Of a DNA stretch of 64,000 nucleotides, positions 44,911 through 55,115 are shown in pieces. This DNA comes from Iamia sp963728655. Lineage in GTDB: Bacteria > Actinomycetota > Acidimicrobiia > Acidimicrobiales > Iamiaceae. A program made the translations under genes and the position numbers. Where the stretch lies: positions 558,001 through 622,000 of the forward strand of contig CAVSLD010000006.1 in NCBI GenBank assembly GCA_963728655.1, read 5' to 3'. How positions within the stretch are numbered: position 1 is the stretch's first letter; each line of letters opens with the position of its first letter. The notes beneath the pieces were generated by a model that had not been told where the DNA came from, did not search any database, and saw only the letters and a list, made by a program, of their open reading frames with translations.

Positions 44911-45354
44911 TCACTGCGCCAGGTCGGCGCTGGCCCGGGCCTCGATGTCGACCCGGTCGGGGCCGCCCGGCACCGCCTTGGAGAAGATCGTCTCCACCGT
45001 GCCCTCGACCACCACCACGATGGCGCCGTCCTCGATCCGGACCGAGCGGAGGCGGTACCCGTCGCCGTTGGCCGCCAGCGAGAGCACGGCGGCCCGGCTG
45101 GCCGCGCCCTGGTCGAAGGTGATCTCGCCCCCCTCGTAGAAGGCGGCGGTGTCGTAGCCGGCGGCGGCCGCATCGTTGGCCGCGGCCTGGGCGTCGGCCA
45201 CCATCTCGCGCTGGCCCAGCTGGATGGCCGCGAAGTCCACGGCGAAGGCCCCCAGGATCACGAACACCAGCACCGCCGCCGGCATGAGGACGAGCGACGA
45301 GCCCCGCTCCGGTCGCGGGGCGACCGACCCCACCTCGGCTCCCTCAGCCCCCAC
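44911..45354 (-). CDS. TadG-like pilus-associated protein
   Basis: Minor-pilin-like envelope protein of 147 residues. It has a basic head followed by the single hydrophobic segment GSSLVLMPAAVLVFVILGAF and VDFAAIQLGQREMVADAQAA, matching the Tad-associated TadG/Rv3654c-like family in which a Q/E-rich helix follows the membrane segment. The GTG overlaps the stop of the preceding TadE-type gene. No von Willebrand domain is present, so this is the short actinobacterial form. Confidence 0.75.
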   Translation of the reverse strand: MGAEGAEVGSVAPRPERGSSLVLMPAAVLVFVILGAFAVDFAAIQLGQREMVADAQAAANDAAAAGYDTAAFYEGGEITFDQGAASRAAVLSLAANGDGYRLRSVRIEDGAIVVVVEGTVETIFSKAVPGGPDRVDIEARASADLAQ

Positions 45355-45856
45355 AGGTCGCCTCCCCCGGGAGGCCGGAGCGCAGGGCGTCGACGCGCGA
45401 CGAGTGGGTGGCGGTCACGTCGAAGGCGCGGCCGAAGCCGCCGATCACCGGGATGCGGATGGCGGGCACCGGGTAGGTGGCGGTGTAGCTGACGGTGCCG
45501 CAGCGCTCGAGCGACCCGGTGGGTCCGCTGAGCTCCAACGCGCCCGGGTCGCGCCCGTAGGCGGAGATCGCGTCCTCGGCCGCCCGACGGGCGTCGGCGT
45601 CGCCGGTGGCCGCGTCGCTGCTCTCGGCGAGGGTCCGGGTCGCCTCGCGGGACGCGGACGTGACCGCGAACTTGGCGTCGATCACGCCCCAGGCGTTGAC
45701 GAGCAGCAGGGTGCCGAACACGAAGATGAGCACGGCGAAGGGCAGCACCTCGACGCCCCCCACCACGCCGCGGATCCCACGGGGTGCCAGGGCCTCGGGG
45801 CGGGGCCGGTGGGCGACCGGCCACCGGGGCCGGGGCAAGGGGGGCGTCGGGCTCAC
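45344..45856 (-). CDS. TadE-like pseudopilin (second)
   Basis: A 170-residue protein with a prepilin-like membrane segment VEVLPFAVLIFVFGTLLLVN then AWGVIDAKFAVTSASREATR, the TadE family pattern where the helix continues into an Ala/Arg-rich stretch. Two cysteines near the C-terminus (ERCGTVSY and EATCGG) may form a disulfide outside the cell. It overlaps its neighbours by four and eleven bases, so translation is coupled. Confidence 0.77.
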   Translation of the reverse strand: MSPTPPLPRPRWPVAHRPRPEALAPRGIRGVVGGVEVLPFAVLIFVFGTLLLVNAWGVIDAKFAVTSASREATRTLAESSDAATGDADARRAAEDAISAYGRDPGALELSGPTGSLERCGTVSYTATYPVPAIRIPVIGGFGRAFDVTATHSSRVDALRSGLPGEATCGG

Positions 45857-46306
45857 CGGACGTCCTCGACCCGGACCTCGACGGTGCGGTCGATCTCCTC
45901 CACCCCCAGCGGGGCGGTGGCGAACACGAGGAACGAGGGGTTCTCGGCCCGCACCCGGAGGCGCACGACGTCGCCGGTCGAGCCGGACCAGTCCAGCGAC
46001 TCGACGCGGTCGGCGTAGCCGCCCAGCGAGCCCCGCAGGTCGGCCTCGGCCCGGCGCTGGGCCGCGGCCACGGCGCCGGGGTCGTCGTGGTCGACGTCGC
46101 GCGAGGCCACCCGGCGGGCGGCGTCGTAGGCCTGACCGGTGACCGTGGAGGTGGCGTAGAGGCTGATCACGAGGTGGACGGCGAAGAACAGGAAGGCGAG
46201 GAAGACGGCCACCGACGCGACCGAGCTCGACGAGGCTCTGGCCGCCCTCGGCCCGGGACGGACCGATCCCCTCCGGGCGTCGGTGGTGGCCGAGGTCGGG
46301 GCGCAC
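45853..46306 (-). CDS. TadE-like pseudopilin (first; one frame break)
   Basis: The core reads SVAVFLAFLFFAVHLVISL (membrane helix) and YATSTVTGQAYDAARRVASR, typical of TadE. A break near 46235 separates it from the prepilin-type leader RAEGGQSLVEL, which fits the cleavage and Glu+5 pattern of TadE-type prepilins. After repair the protein is about 150 residues from the GTG at 46306. That start is provisional. Confidence 0.72.
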
Positions 46307-46359
46307 GGGCGACGGCGTCGGGCGACGACGGTGGGGACGGGCCGGGCGGACGGTGCCGC

Positions 46360-46602
46360 TCAGCTGCCGATCTTGCCGACCTGCTCGCTGGTGTTGCTGC
46401 TGGCGTCCTTGAAGATGCTGTTGAACGCCACCCACATGGCGGCGCCCAGGAAGGCCATGATCAGCACGACGATGGCCGCCGAGATGACGCCCTCGCCCCG
46501 TTCGTCGGTGGTGAGCCGGTGCCGGGCGTGGACCAGCGACGACCGCGCCCACGCGTAGGTGGCGAGGCTGCTCTGGTCGAGGGTGCGGCGGGCGGGGTGC
46601 AT
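46360..46602 (-). CDS. flp: Flp-type pilin
   Basis: Small pilin of 80 residues. A basic leader (LTTDERGEG) precedes the hydrophobic helix VISAAIVVLIMAFLGAAMWV, followed by a short polar tail FNSIFKDASSNTSEQVGKIG. Size, position between tadC and tadE and the leader-helix layout fit the actinobacterial Flp pilin; the leader is longer than in Proteobacteria. The 176-bp gap upstream carries a small GACCGC triplet repeat and no gene. Confidence 0.75.
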   Translation of the reverse strand: MHPARRTLDQSSLATYAWARSSLVHARHRLTTDERGEGVISAAIVVLIMAFLGAAMWVAFNSIFKDASSNTSEQVGKIGS

Positions 46603-46778
46603 CGAGATGCCTCCGGTGGGTGGGGTCTGCTCGCGGTCGCGGTCGCGGTCGTGGTCGGCGAGGGCGGTGGGCGCCGGCGGATGTGTCAGTGCCTGCAGGG
46701 GAGTGTTGCCACCGCCACCCGGATCCACACCTGGGGTGCCGTCTCCGGGGTGGTCCCCCCGGAGGCCGGGGCCGTCGG

Positions 46779-47690
46779 TCACCCGCCGGAGCCCGAGAAC
46801 AGCGAGAGGGCCTGGATGAAGGGCACGGAGAGGAAGATGACGCCGGGCAGGAGCGTCGCCACGGTGACGGGGATCCACACCTGCTGGGCCCGACGCTCGA
46901 TGGTCTCGACCAGCTCCCGCTGCACGTCGCGGCGGATGGACCGGGCCTCCTCGGAGATCAGCCGGCCCAGGTCGCTGGCCTCGCGGTTGAGGGCCAGGAC
47001 GTGGACCAGGCGCTCGACCCCCTCGACGTCGGCCAGCTCGGCCCACTCGCGGAGGGCGGCGGTCTCCGAGAGGCCCTGGCGCACCCGCCCGATGACCCGG
47101 CGCAGGTCCTGTCCGCAGGCGCCCTGGCTGCGCTGCGCCACCCGGTTGAGGGCCCCGGACAGCGAGTAGCCGGCCGAGAGCAGCAGGCCGATCTGCTCGC
47201 TCACCGTGGGCAGCTCGAGGAAGAGACGGCGCTTCCAGCGGTTGGACGCGCTGGAGATCTGCTGCTCCAGGAGGAGGAACGCCAGCAGCGGGGCGCCGAC
47301 GACGAGGAGCACGCCCACCGCCGGGGGCAGGCCCAGGCCCAGGGCGGCCAGGCCCCCGAGGCCGAAGGCGGCGACCACCCAGCCCAGCTGGCGGACCCGG
47401 AAGGCCGCCACGTCGAGGGGGGAGTGGATGCGGGCCAGGCGCACGGCGAGGTCCTCGCTCACGCCGAAGAGACGGGCGGCCTGCTCGCCGACCCGTTGGG
47501 ACAGGGGGGCGACCACGTCGCGGAAGCTCTCGAGGGACAGCAGGCCGGCCCGGTCGGAGGGGGCCATGCCGCCCGGGGTGTAGGGCCGCAGCCGCTCGGT
47601 GAGGGGACGGCGGGAGAACCAGCGGGTGGTCGAGAGGGCGAGGGTCGCACCGACCCACAGCACCAGCCCGGACAGGACGAGGAGCCTCAT
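46779..47690 (-). CDS. tadC: Tad secretion inner-membrane protein TadC
   Basis: Type II secretion F-domain platform protein, 303 residues. It has an N-terminal membrane segment (MRLLVLSGLVLWVGATLALS), two central helices (GWVVAAFGLGGLAALGLGLP and VGVLLVVGAPLLAFLLLEQQ), and the T2SF domain with LFLELPTVSEQIGLLLSAGY and a C-terminal helix (WIPVTVATLLPGVIFLSVPF). The ATG overlaps the tadB stop. With TadB it forms the platform driven by TadA. Confidence 0.87.
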   Translation of the reverse strand: MRLLVLSGLVLWVGATLALSTTRWFSRRPLTERLRPYTPGGMAPSDRAGLLSLESFRDVVAPLSQRVGEQAARLFGVSEDLAVRLARIHSPLDVAAFRVRQLGWVVAAFGLGGLAALGLGLPPAVGVLLVVGAPLLAFLLLEQQISSASNRWKRRLFLELPTVSEQIGLLLSAGYSLSGALNRVAQRSQGACGQDLRRVIGRVRQGLSETAALREWAELADVEGVERLVHVLALNREASDLGRLISEEARSIRRDVQRELVETIERRAQQVWIPVTVATLLPGVIFLSVPFIQALSLFSGSGG

Positions 47691-48586
47691 CGCTCGAACA
47701 CCCGCTCCTCCTCGGGGATGCGCATGATCGAGCCGGCCCAGAGCCAGCACAGCGACGACGAGGCCGATGGCGATGAGCACCGCCAGCTGGCCGGCGGGCT
47801 CCCGGTAGGCGGCCTTGCCCTCGCCGACCGACACGCCGGCGGCGGCCATGCCCAGGGGCACGATGAGCACGAACTTGCGGGCGAAGCGGACGCCGGCCTG
47901 CTTGGAGCGGGCGTCCTTGCGGCCCTGCACGTCCTGGATGCGGTCCTCGATGAGGTCCCGGAGGCGGCGGTCGAGGTCCGACCCGCCGATCTCGTGGGCC
48001 ACCAGCAGCGTCTCGCAGGTCGCATCGGCGGTGGGGTCGGCCAGGCGGTCCTTGAGGACCTTCACGGTGCGGGGGAAGTCGGTGGAGATCAGCCACTCGC
48101 GCTGGGCCGCGGCGAAGGCCGGGCGCATCTCCTCGGGGCCCCGCGCCCCGACCTCGAAGAGGGCCTGGGGCACCGAGCGGCCCAGCGAGCCGGTGAGGAT
48201 GCGGATCTCCTCGATCATCCGGGGCCAGGCCTCCTGGGCCACCGCCCGCCGGGTGCGACGCCGGTTCCGGTACGTGGCGATCGGGAACGAGCCGGCGAAG
48301 GCCCCCAGTGCGAGCGGCGGGCAGCACCGCGCCGAAGATCGTGAACCCGGCGGCCATGCCCAGCACCACCAGGACGCCCACCACGGCGGCGAACTCCGCC
48401 GGGCTCACGTCGTCGAGGCCGGCCTGGACGAGCCAGTCCTGCGGGCCCCGCCGCACCCGGTCCGGGTCGCGGGTCGGTGCGGGGCCCGGGACCGAGCCCG
48501 CTCCAGCGCATGGCGACCGCCGTGTAGAGCAGGTGCACCCCGTAGGCGCCCGCCAGGGCGAGGAGCAGTGCGGCCAGGCCGGTCAC
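47687..48586 (-). CDS. tadB: Tad secretion inner-membrane protein TadB (three frame breaks)
   Basis: Partner platform protein with a T2SF domain. The N-terminus is MTGLAALLLALAGAYGVHLL; then FAAVVGVLVVLGMAAGFTIF, EAWPRMIEEIRILTGSLGRS and LLVAHEIGGSDLDRRLRDLI, and the C-terminal helix with end RIPEEERVFER. The blocks lie in three successive frames, requiring one extra base near 48490, near 48310 and near 47735. The repaired length is 298 residues. Start and stop overlap tadA and tadC by four bases or fewer. Confidence 0.83.
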
Positions 48587-49890
48587 GCCATCGCCCCCTC
48601 GGTGCGGCCGCCACCGGGGGAGGCGTCGAGCAGGGCGCGGAGGTCGTGGCCGGCGTCGCGGAACGGGCGCTCGAGGCGTTGGGGGAGCTGGCCGGTCCAG
48701 GTGAGCGGGGCGCCGACGCCGTCGCGGGTGAACAGCGGGGTGACGGTGAAGGCGGTGCCGTCGGGGCTGGCGGTGAGGTCCTCGACGGTGACGACCTCGG
48801 TGACCTCGGGTCCCTCCGGCGTGCGGGCGCAGTGGACGACGACGTCGACGGCCTCGGTGACCAGGCTGTTGAGGGCGGTGAGGGGCAGGTCGTTGTCGGA
48901 CAGCTGGCAGATGAACCGCAACCGGGACAGGGCCTGGCGGGCCGAGCCGGCGTGGATGGTGGTGAAGCCCTTCACCCCCGACGACAGGGTGAGCAGCAGC
49001 GGCAGGGCCTCGCGGTCGCGGACCTCGCCCACGATGGCCACGTCGGGCGCCATGCGGAGGAAGCCCGAGACGAGGCGTCGGAGGTCGACGGGGGGCCGCT
49101 CGGGCCGGGCCGCCCGGGTCTGCATCGACGCCACGTTGGGCAGGGGGATGTCGACCTCGAAGACCTCCTCGGCGGTGACGACCCGGAGGCGGGGGTCGAG
49201 CTCGGCCGCGCAGCAGGAGAGCATGGTGGTCTTGCCCGAGCCGGGTGCGCCGGCGAACACGATCGAGGACCCTGACCGGACGCAGGCCTTGAGGAAGGCG
49301 GCCACCTGGGGGGAGAGCATGTCCCGACCCACCAGCTGGTCGAGGTTGCGGAAGACCACGCCGGTGAACTTGCGGATGTTGACCATCACGTGGCCGCCAC
49401 GGGAGATGTCCTGGTGGACGATGTGGAGACGGCTGCCGTTGTCGAGCTGGGCGTCCTGGAGGCCCTCGGCCGCGTCGAGCTTGCGGTGGGCGCCGGAGGC
49501 GTCGTCGATGATCTTGGTGAGGGTCCGCACCACGTGGGCGTCGTCGTGGAAGACCTCGTCGTGGTACCCCGACGGCCCCTGGTGGCGCTTCACGAAGATC
49601 TCGTCGGGGGCGTTGATCATCACCTCCCACACGTCGTCGTCCTCGAGCAGCGGCGCCAGGGGCCCGTAGCCGCACAGGTTGCGGTAGGCGCGCGACACCA
49701 CGGTGGCCGGGTCGGCCAGGTCGAACGAGCGCAGGCCGCGCTTGTGGTCGGCCGACCACTGCGCCACCTCCTCCTCGATCAGGCCCCGCATCCGCGCCCG
49801 GCCGTCGGCGCTGGCCATGTCCAGGGCGACGGTCTTGGCCCGGTCGAGCACCGACGCCTCGATCTCCACCAGAGGGGACACATCCGTCAT
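48583..49890 (-). CDS. tadA: Tad pilus ATPase TadA/CpaF
   Basis: Hexameric secretion ATPase powering the pilus, 435 residues, intact frame. Walker A FAGAPGSGKTTMLSC, Asp box EEVFEVDIPLPNV, Walker B VDLRRLVSGFLRMAPDVAIV with GEVRDREALPLLLTL, and His box GFTTIHAGSARQALSRLRF. The N-terminal part has the CpaF motif YGPLAPLLEDDDVWEVMINA. The ATG overlaps the stop of the TadZ-like gene. The best anchor for identifying the operon. Confidence 0.95.
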   Translation of the reverse strand: MTDVSPLVEIEASVLDRAKTVALDMASADGRARMRGLIEEEVAQWSADHKRGLRSFDLADPATVVSRAYRNLCGYGPLAPLLEDDDVWEVMINAPDEIFVKRHQGPSGYHDEVFHDDAHVVRTLTKIIDDASGAHRKLDAAEGLQDAQLDNGSRLHIVHQDISRGGHVMVNIRKFTGVVFRNLDQLVGRDMLSPQVAAFLKACVRSGSSIVFAGAPGSGKTTMLSCCAAELDPRLRVVTAEEVFEVDIPLPNVASMQTRAARPERPPVDLRRLVSGFLRMAPDVAIVGEVRDREALPLLLTLSSGVKGFTTIHAGSARQALSRLRFICQLSDNDLPLTALNSLVTEAVDVVVHCARTPEGPEVTEVVTVEDLTASPDGTAFTVTPLFTRDGVGAPLTWTGQLPQRLERPFRDAGHDLRALLDASPGGGRTEGAMA

Positions 49891-51184
49891 CCGATGACCT
49901 CCTCCTCGGTCCAGGAGCCAAGGGAGCCGGGGGCGACCGGCACGGGCTCGTCGCTCGTCGCCACCGGTGTGGTGGCCCGCTCCAGCAGGCCGGCGAGGGC
50001 GCCGGCGAGCGGCTCGGACACGGAGCCCGGGAGCCGGGCGCCGTCGCGCAGGACCTCGTCGAAGCCCCGGCGCTCCGGGATGTGGACCGGGCCGACGATG
50101 GCCACCCCGTCCATGCGGGCCCCGGTGAGGTCGGCGAAGCTGCGGGTGAGCTCGGCCCGGCCCTTGGCCGACCGGGACGACCGGTTGACCACGGCCAGCA
50201 TGCGCTCGGGGGCGACGCCGTGCTCGCGCAGGGCGTTGACGGTGCGGACCAGGCCGTGGAGGCCCTTCACCCCCGGCGAGCCGACCACCACGACGGCGTC
50301 GGCGCGGGAGGTGACGGTGCGGGCCAGGACGTTGCGCTCCTCGACCTCGACCGAGCCGCACTGGGCCTCGCCCTCGACGTCGGCGTCGATGTCGGCGACG
50401 ACGGTGCCGAAGGTGGCCCGCAGCCCGGCCAGGGCGGCCTCGAAGGTCCGGGGCCGCAGCACCGCCCAGTCGCGGTGGCGCCGGAGCCCGAGGAGGAGGT
50501 GGTAGCCCCGGTTCACCACGTCGAAGGTCAGGCTGCGCACCTCGTCGGGCCCGGGTCGGGCGCGGCGGTGGGCATCGACCAGCTCCTGGAGGCCGGGCAC
50601 CACGTCGCGGGCGTCGTGGAGCATGGCCATGTCGGCGTCGAGGCACAGGTCGGCCAGCACCACGTCGCCGGAGGCGTCGCCCAGGCCCTGGGCCGTGGCC
50701 ATGGCGATGGTGGAGGTGCCCTGCCCGCCGGCGCCGGTGACCGCGACGAGCGGGCCGGAGGTCGCCGGTGCCGGTCCCGAGGGGCCGTCGGTGGGGTCGA
50801 GCGGGAGGTCGGTGCCGGCACCGATCATGCGGCAGTGGTCGGCCAGGGCGTCGAGCAGCTGCTCCCGCCGCAGGTCCGGCGGCAGGACGCCGGCCACGCC
50901 GAGGTCGACCCAGTCCCGCCCGCCGGGCCCGTCGACGACGAACACGGCCACCTGCTGGCGGGTGGCGGTGTCGAGAGGTCGCGGTCGACGGCGTCGGTGG
51001 CGGCGTCGACGAGCAGGGCGCTGAAGGGGCGGCCGCTGCCGAGGCGGACGCGCAGCTCCTCGGCCGAGATGCACTTCACGAAGTCGGCAGGGAGGGACCC
51101 GACCGTGGCCCACCGGGCCACCTCGGTGAACCAGGGCGAGCGGGCGGTGCCCAGCCCGAGCAGGACGTAGCGCTCGGCGGCCAC
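49887..51184 (-). CDS. tadZ: TadZ/CpaE-like ParA-family localisation protein
   Basis: Positions the Tad machine at the membrane or pole. Residues 1-140 are an atypical receiver-like domain (AERYVLLGLGTARSPWFTEV). The C-terminal part is a MinD/ParA ATPase with a deviant Walker A, VAVTGAGGQGTSTIAMATAQ, where the signature lysine KGG..K is replaced by GG-Q-G-T-S, and LADLCLDADMAMLH as the switch region. The lack of the first lysine is typical of TadZ-type members with weak or no ATPase. One break near 50980; about 432 residues. Confidence 0.82.
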
Positions 51185-51975
51185 TCAGCCCTCCGCCTCG
51201 GTGGTGGTCGTGGTGGGCGAGGACGAGCCGGCCGGGCGCGCCCAGGTCCTCGCTGGGGACGAAGGGCTCCACCGGTGGCCGGGGTCGTCGATGCCGGTGG
51301 TGCGGACCAGGGCGATCTGCCCGGTGACGGCGGCGTTGACGATGGCGACCCGCTCCTCGGGCGAGGCGACCGCCAGCCGGAGCAGGACCTCGCCGCCGGT
51401 GGCGACGGTCTCGTCGCCCGCCTCCACGCTGACCACGTCGGCCTCGGGGGCGAGGAGGATGGTGGTGCCGGCGGTGTCGGAGCCGTAGGTGGCGAACACC
51501 TGCACCGTGTCGCCCCGCTGGAGGTCACCGGCGTCGGCGTCGGCCTCGGGCAGCGACAGCGACAGCGTGGGCACCGAGGCGTCGGAGCCCGCGGCCAGTC
51601 CGCCGGCCTGGACGAGCTCGCCCTCCGACAGGGGCCCCACGGCGATGGCGCCGACGAGGTCGTCGACGTCGGTGAAGGCCCGGCTGCGCTGGCCCGCGGG
51701 GAGGTCGATGGCCGAGACCTCGAGGTCGGCTCGGGGGCGAGGGTCGCCCCTGGCTCGACGTCGCGGGCGGCGACGACGTAGCTGGTGTCGGGGCCCTGCC
51801 CGGCCCCGGACACGGCGGCGAAGATGCCGACCGCGGCCACCGCCACGAGCAGGCCGCCCACCACGGCCCGCCCGCCGGGCAGACCGCGGCGGGGGGCGAT
51901 GCGGCGCGCTCCTCCGTCGCCCCCGGAGGTGCCGTCGGCCGGCGCCGAGGGCGGACGGATCTGGGTTGCGGCCAC
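51185..51975 (-). CDS. cpaB: CpaB/RcpC-like SAF-domain protein
   Basis: First gene of the Tad operon on this strand. A basic head is followed by a membrane helix (AVVGGLLVAVAAVGIFAAVS) and a SAF domain: SYVVAARDVEPGATLAPEP, then, after a break near 51740, DLEVSAIDLPAGQRSRAFTD and GELVQAGGLAAGSDASVPTL, and an RcpC-type second domain with LQRGDTVQVFATYGS. The protein ends in a Thr-rich tail; a further break near 51260 leaves the exact end open. The GTG has an excellent Shine-Dalgarno, AAGGAG. Repaired length is about 263 residues. Confidence 0.8.
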
Positions 51976-52164
51976 GGGTGCTCCTTCCCCCCGTCCCGCC
52001 CGTGGGAGCGTGCTGGAGGCGTCGTGTGGGTGCGTGGCTCAGCACGGGTCGTCCCCCGCGAGCCGGGCGGCCAAACCCGGCCGGCCCCGGCCGGGGGCGC
52101 CTCCCCGGCGCCCGGCGGGCCGTGAGCAGGAGGGCATGAGAGTGTCGGAGAGGGCCGAAGGGGG

Positions 52165-52170
52165 TACAGT
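52165..52170 (+). promoter_or_regulatory. -10 box TACAGT, leaderless start of HTH gene
   Basis: TACAGT ends seven bases before the GTG at 52178, which argues against an ATG at 52136 upstream of the promoter. Confidence 0.5.
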
Positions 52171-52177
52171 GCCGCCC

Positions 52178-52408
52178 GTGACCGACGCACCCCGATGGCT
52201 CAGCACCGCCGAGGCGGCCAAGCGGCTCGGCATCACCTCCCGCACCCTCTACCGCTTCATCGACGGCGGCCAGCTCCCGGCCTACCGCTTCGGCCGGGTC
52301 ATCCGCCTCCAGGAGCACGAGGTCGACGGGTTCATCGAGACCTGCAAGATCGAGCCCGGCACCCTCGAGCACCTCTACCCCGAGGCCGTCACCACCGACG
52401 CCGACTGA
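52178..52408 (+). CDS. Excisionase-type HTH protein divergent from the Tad operon
   Basis: A 76-residue winged-helix protein of the HTH_17/MerR-like class: PRWLSTAEAAKRLGITSRTL then YRFIDGGQLPAYRFGRVIRL and QEHEVDGFIETCKIEPGTLE. No effector domain is attached. It is divergent from cpaB with a 202-bp shared gap, so regulation of the pilus operon is a reasonable guess. No integrase or attachment site is present, so phage excision is unlikely despite the family name. Confidence 0.82.
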   Translation: MTDAPRWLSTAEAAKRLGITSRTLYRFIDGGQLPAYRFGRVIRLQEHEVDGFIETCKIEPGTLEHLYPEAVTTDAD

Positions 52409-52470
52409 GCACGGCGCGACCAGGTGCGACCGCGCGCCCTCACCACGGCGGGCGGGCCCGGGAGGGGAGG

Positions 52471-52702
52471 TCAGTCCGCCTCCACCAGGTCGTCCTCGCC
52501 GAACTGGGCGGGGAGCACCACGCCGTCGGACATGCGCCGCAGGCGCGTAGCGGACGGGCCGGTCGGTGGCGCCGACGACGTCGGCCACCTCGAACCCGGT
52601 GCACCACGCGCCGTCGAAGCGGTTGCGGACCTGGACCCGGTCGGCCGGGTGGTAGCGGGCCGCGGTGCGGTCGGTGGGGTGGGGGCGTCGCTCGTCAGCC
52701 AT
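52471..52702 (-). CDS. Small Tudor/SH3-like protein (one frame break)
   Basis: Removing one base near 52548 joins YHPADRVQVRNRFDGAWCTG and FEVADVV with YALRRMSDGVVLPAQFGEDD, giving 76 residues. The pattern of short strands around W-C-T-G-F-E-V and R-R-x-S-D-G-x-V-L-P resembles small five-strand barrels. I do not know a named family. It is convergent with the HTH gene and stands alone. Confidence 0.6.
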
Positions 52703-52888
52703 GGCGGACCGTCCGGTGGTGTGGTGTGGGGGATCTCGTCCGGGGACGAGGGGCGTCCCTCGTCGAGACGCCGTCATCGGATCGTAACACGACTGCAACG
52801 TGAGGTAGGGCGCGTCCCGACCGTGCCCCATCACCCCTGGTGAGGGCCTCGCCGCGCCCTGCGAGGCGCGGTGGCGGCGCCGGCGGCC

Positions 52889-53453
52889 TCAGCGCTCGTC
52901 GGTGAGGGTGACCTCGGCCAGGGCCGCGACCGGCACGTAGACGGTGCCGGCGGCGTCGGCCAGGCGCAGGGTCAGCACGTCGCGCCCGACGGCGCGCAGC
53001 GAGCCGGAGAGGCCCGAGCCGTCCCGGCCGACCACCAGGACCCGGGGACGGTCGCCGGCCACCGCGGAGAGGGCCCCGGCCAGGCCCAGGTCGAGGGCCT
53101 GGGCGCGGACTGCGCCGGACAGCGGGGCGCCCTCGGCCCGGATGGCCAGCACCGCGTCGAGGGCCAGCAGCACGTCGCGGCGCCCGGTGCGCAGGGCCAC
53201 GAAGTCCTCGCCCACGCCCCGCACCCGGCCCCGGTGGGTGCGACCCGCCGACCCCCTGCACCACCACGGTGTCGGCCCGCTCGGCCAGGTCGAGGAGCAC
53301 GCCGGCGACCAGCGCCTCCTCGTCGGCGGCCTGGCGCAGCCACCGCTCCCGGGCCCGGGCCGCGGCGGCGGCGTCGGCCCGCTCCTCGGCCAGGAAGCGG
53401 GTGAGGTCGGCGACCAGGTCGCCGCCGTCGTCCGGCTCCGTCGCGTCCACCAC
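52889..53453 (-). CDS. Protein with two Sm-like barrel repeats, divergent from phoH
   Basis: A 187-residue protein after removal of one base near 53255. Residues 1-60 are helical (LTRFLAEERADAAAAARARE). Two similar barrel repeats follow: HRGRVRGVGEDFVALRTG with VLLALDAVLAIR, and LSGSLRAVGRDVLTLRLA with YVPVAALAEVTL. Both share the pattern G-x-(L/V)-R-x-V-G-x-D-x-(V/L)-x-L-R, suggesting internal duplication of an Hfq/Sm-type fold. I do not recognise a characterised member. It is divergent from phoH and the RNA-maturation block, which suggests an RNA link. Confidence 0.6.
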
Positions 53454-53526
53454 CCGCCGACCCTACCGGCGTGCCCCCGGCCGGTCCGGGGCCGGAACCG
53501 GCGGGCCGGTCCGGCGACGTCGCCGG

Positions 53527-53532
53527 TAGGAT
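53527..53532 (+). promoter_or_regulatory. -10 box TAGGAT before phoH
   Basis: TAGGAT gives a leader of roughly 50 bases with Shine-Dalgarno CGGAGG (53575-53580) before the GTG at 53585. Confidence 0.45.
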
Positions 53533-53584
53533 CGGGCCCTCTCGTCCCGCGCCGACCGTCGGCGTGCCGCGTCTCGGAGGCCCG

Positions 53585-54554
<970 letters not shown>

Positions 54555-54594
54555 CGGGGCCCGCGGGCTCGGCCCCCGCCCCGCGCCGGCACCC

Positions 54595-55115
54595 GTGACC
54601 CCGACCGATGGCGGCGCTCCCGGCCCGACGCTGGTCGAGGTGACCACCGAGGTCGCCTGCGACGACCCCGTCGACGCCGGCGCGCTGGGCCGCGCCTGCT
54701 GGCCGACGTGCTGGCGGCCGAGGGGGTGGCGCCCGGCGCCCAGGTGGGGCTCAGCTTCGTGGCCCCCGACGCCATGGCCGCGCTGAACGTCACCCACATG
54801 GGCGCCGACGGCCCCACCGACGTCCTGGCCTTCCCGGTCGACGGCCTCGACGCGGCCGGGTCGGCGGACCCCGGCCCGCCCGGCGTCGTCGGCGACGTGG
54901 TGGTGTGCCCGGCCGTCGCCGCGACCAACGCCCCCGGCCACGCCGGCCGGGACGAGGACGAGACGGCCCTGCTGGTCGTGCACGGCGCCCTCCACCTGCT
55001 GGGCCACGACCACGCCGAGGCCGACGAGCGAGCGCGGATGCAGGCCCGGGAGCGGGCCCTGCTCGCCGCCCTGCACGGCCCGCTGGCCGGCGATCCGTGG
55101 GCGGCGTGGGCGTGA
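54595..55115 (+). CDS. ybeY: Endoribonuclease YbeY (one frame break)
   Basis: Zinc RNase for 16S rRNA 3'-end maturation and quality control. The metal motif is intact in VVHGALHLLGHDHAEADERA (H-x3-H-x5-H). The family strand ALNVTHMGADGPTDVLAFPV precedes it. A missing base near 54700 splits the N-terminus; restored, the protein is 173 residues from the GTG at 54595. An ATG at 54551 overlaps the phoH stop but meets a stop in its own frame. Confidence 0.9.

Noticed and set aside
41385..45173. Single 1262-residue minus-strand frame spanning pseudokinase to accDA
   Set aside because: Only the section from 44831 to about 43340 is real pseudokinase. The rest is out of frame with the LysM gene and antisense to accDA.
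46620..46680. GACCGC/GCGGTC microsatellite before tadC as a phase-variable switch
   Set aside because: Only about three units, in a non-coding gap, too few to support slippage-based switching.
52178..52408. Excisionase-like gene as evidence of an integrated phage or element
   Set aside because: No integrase, attachment repeat or phage gene is near, and composition matches the surroundings.
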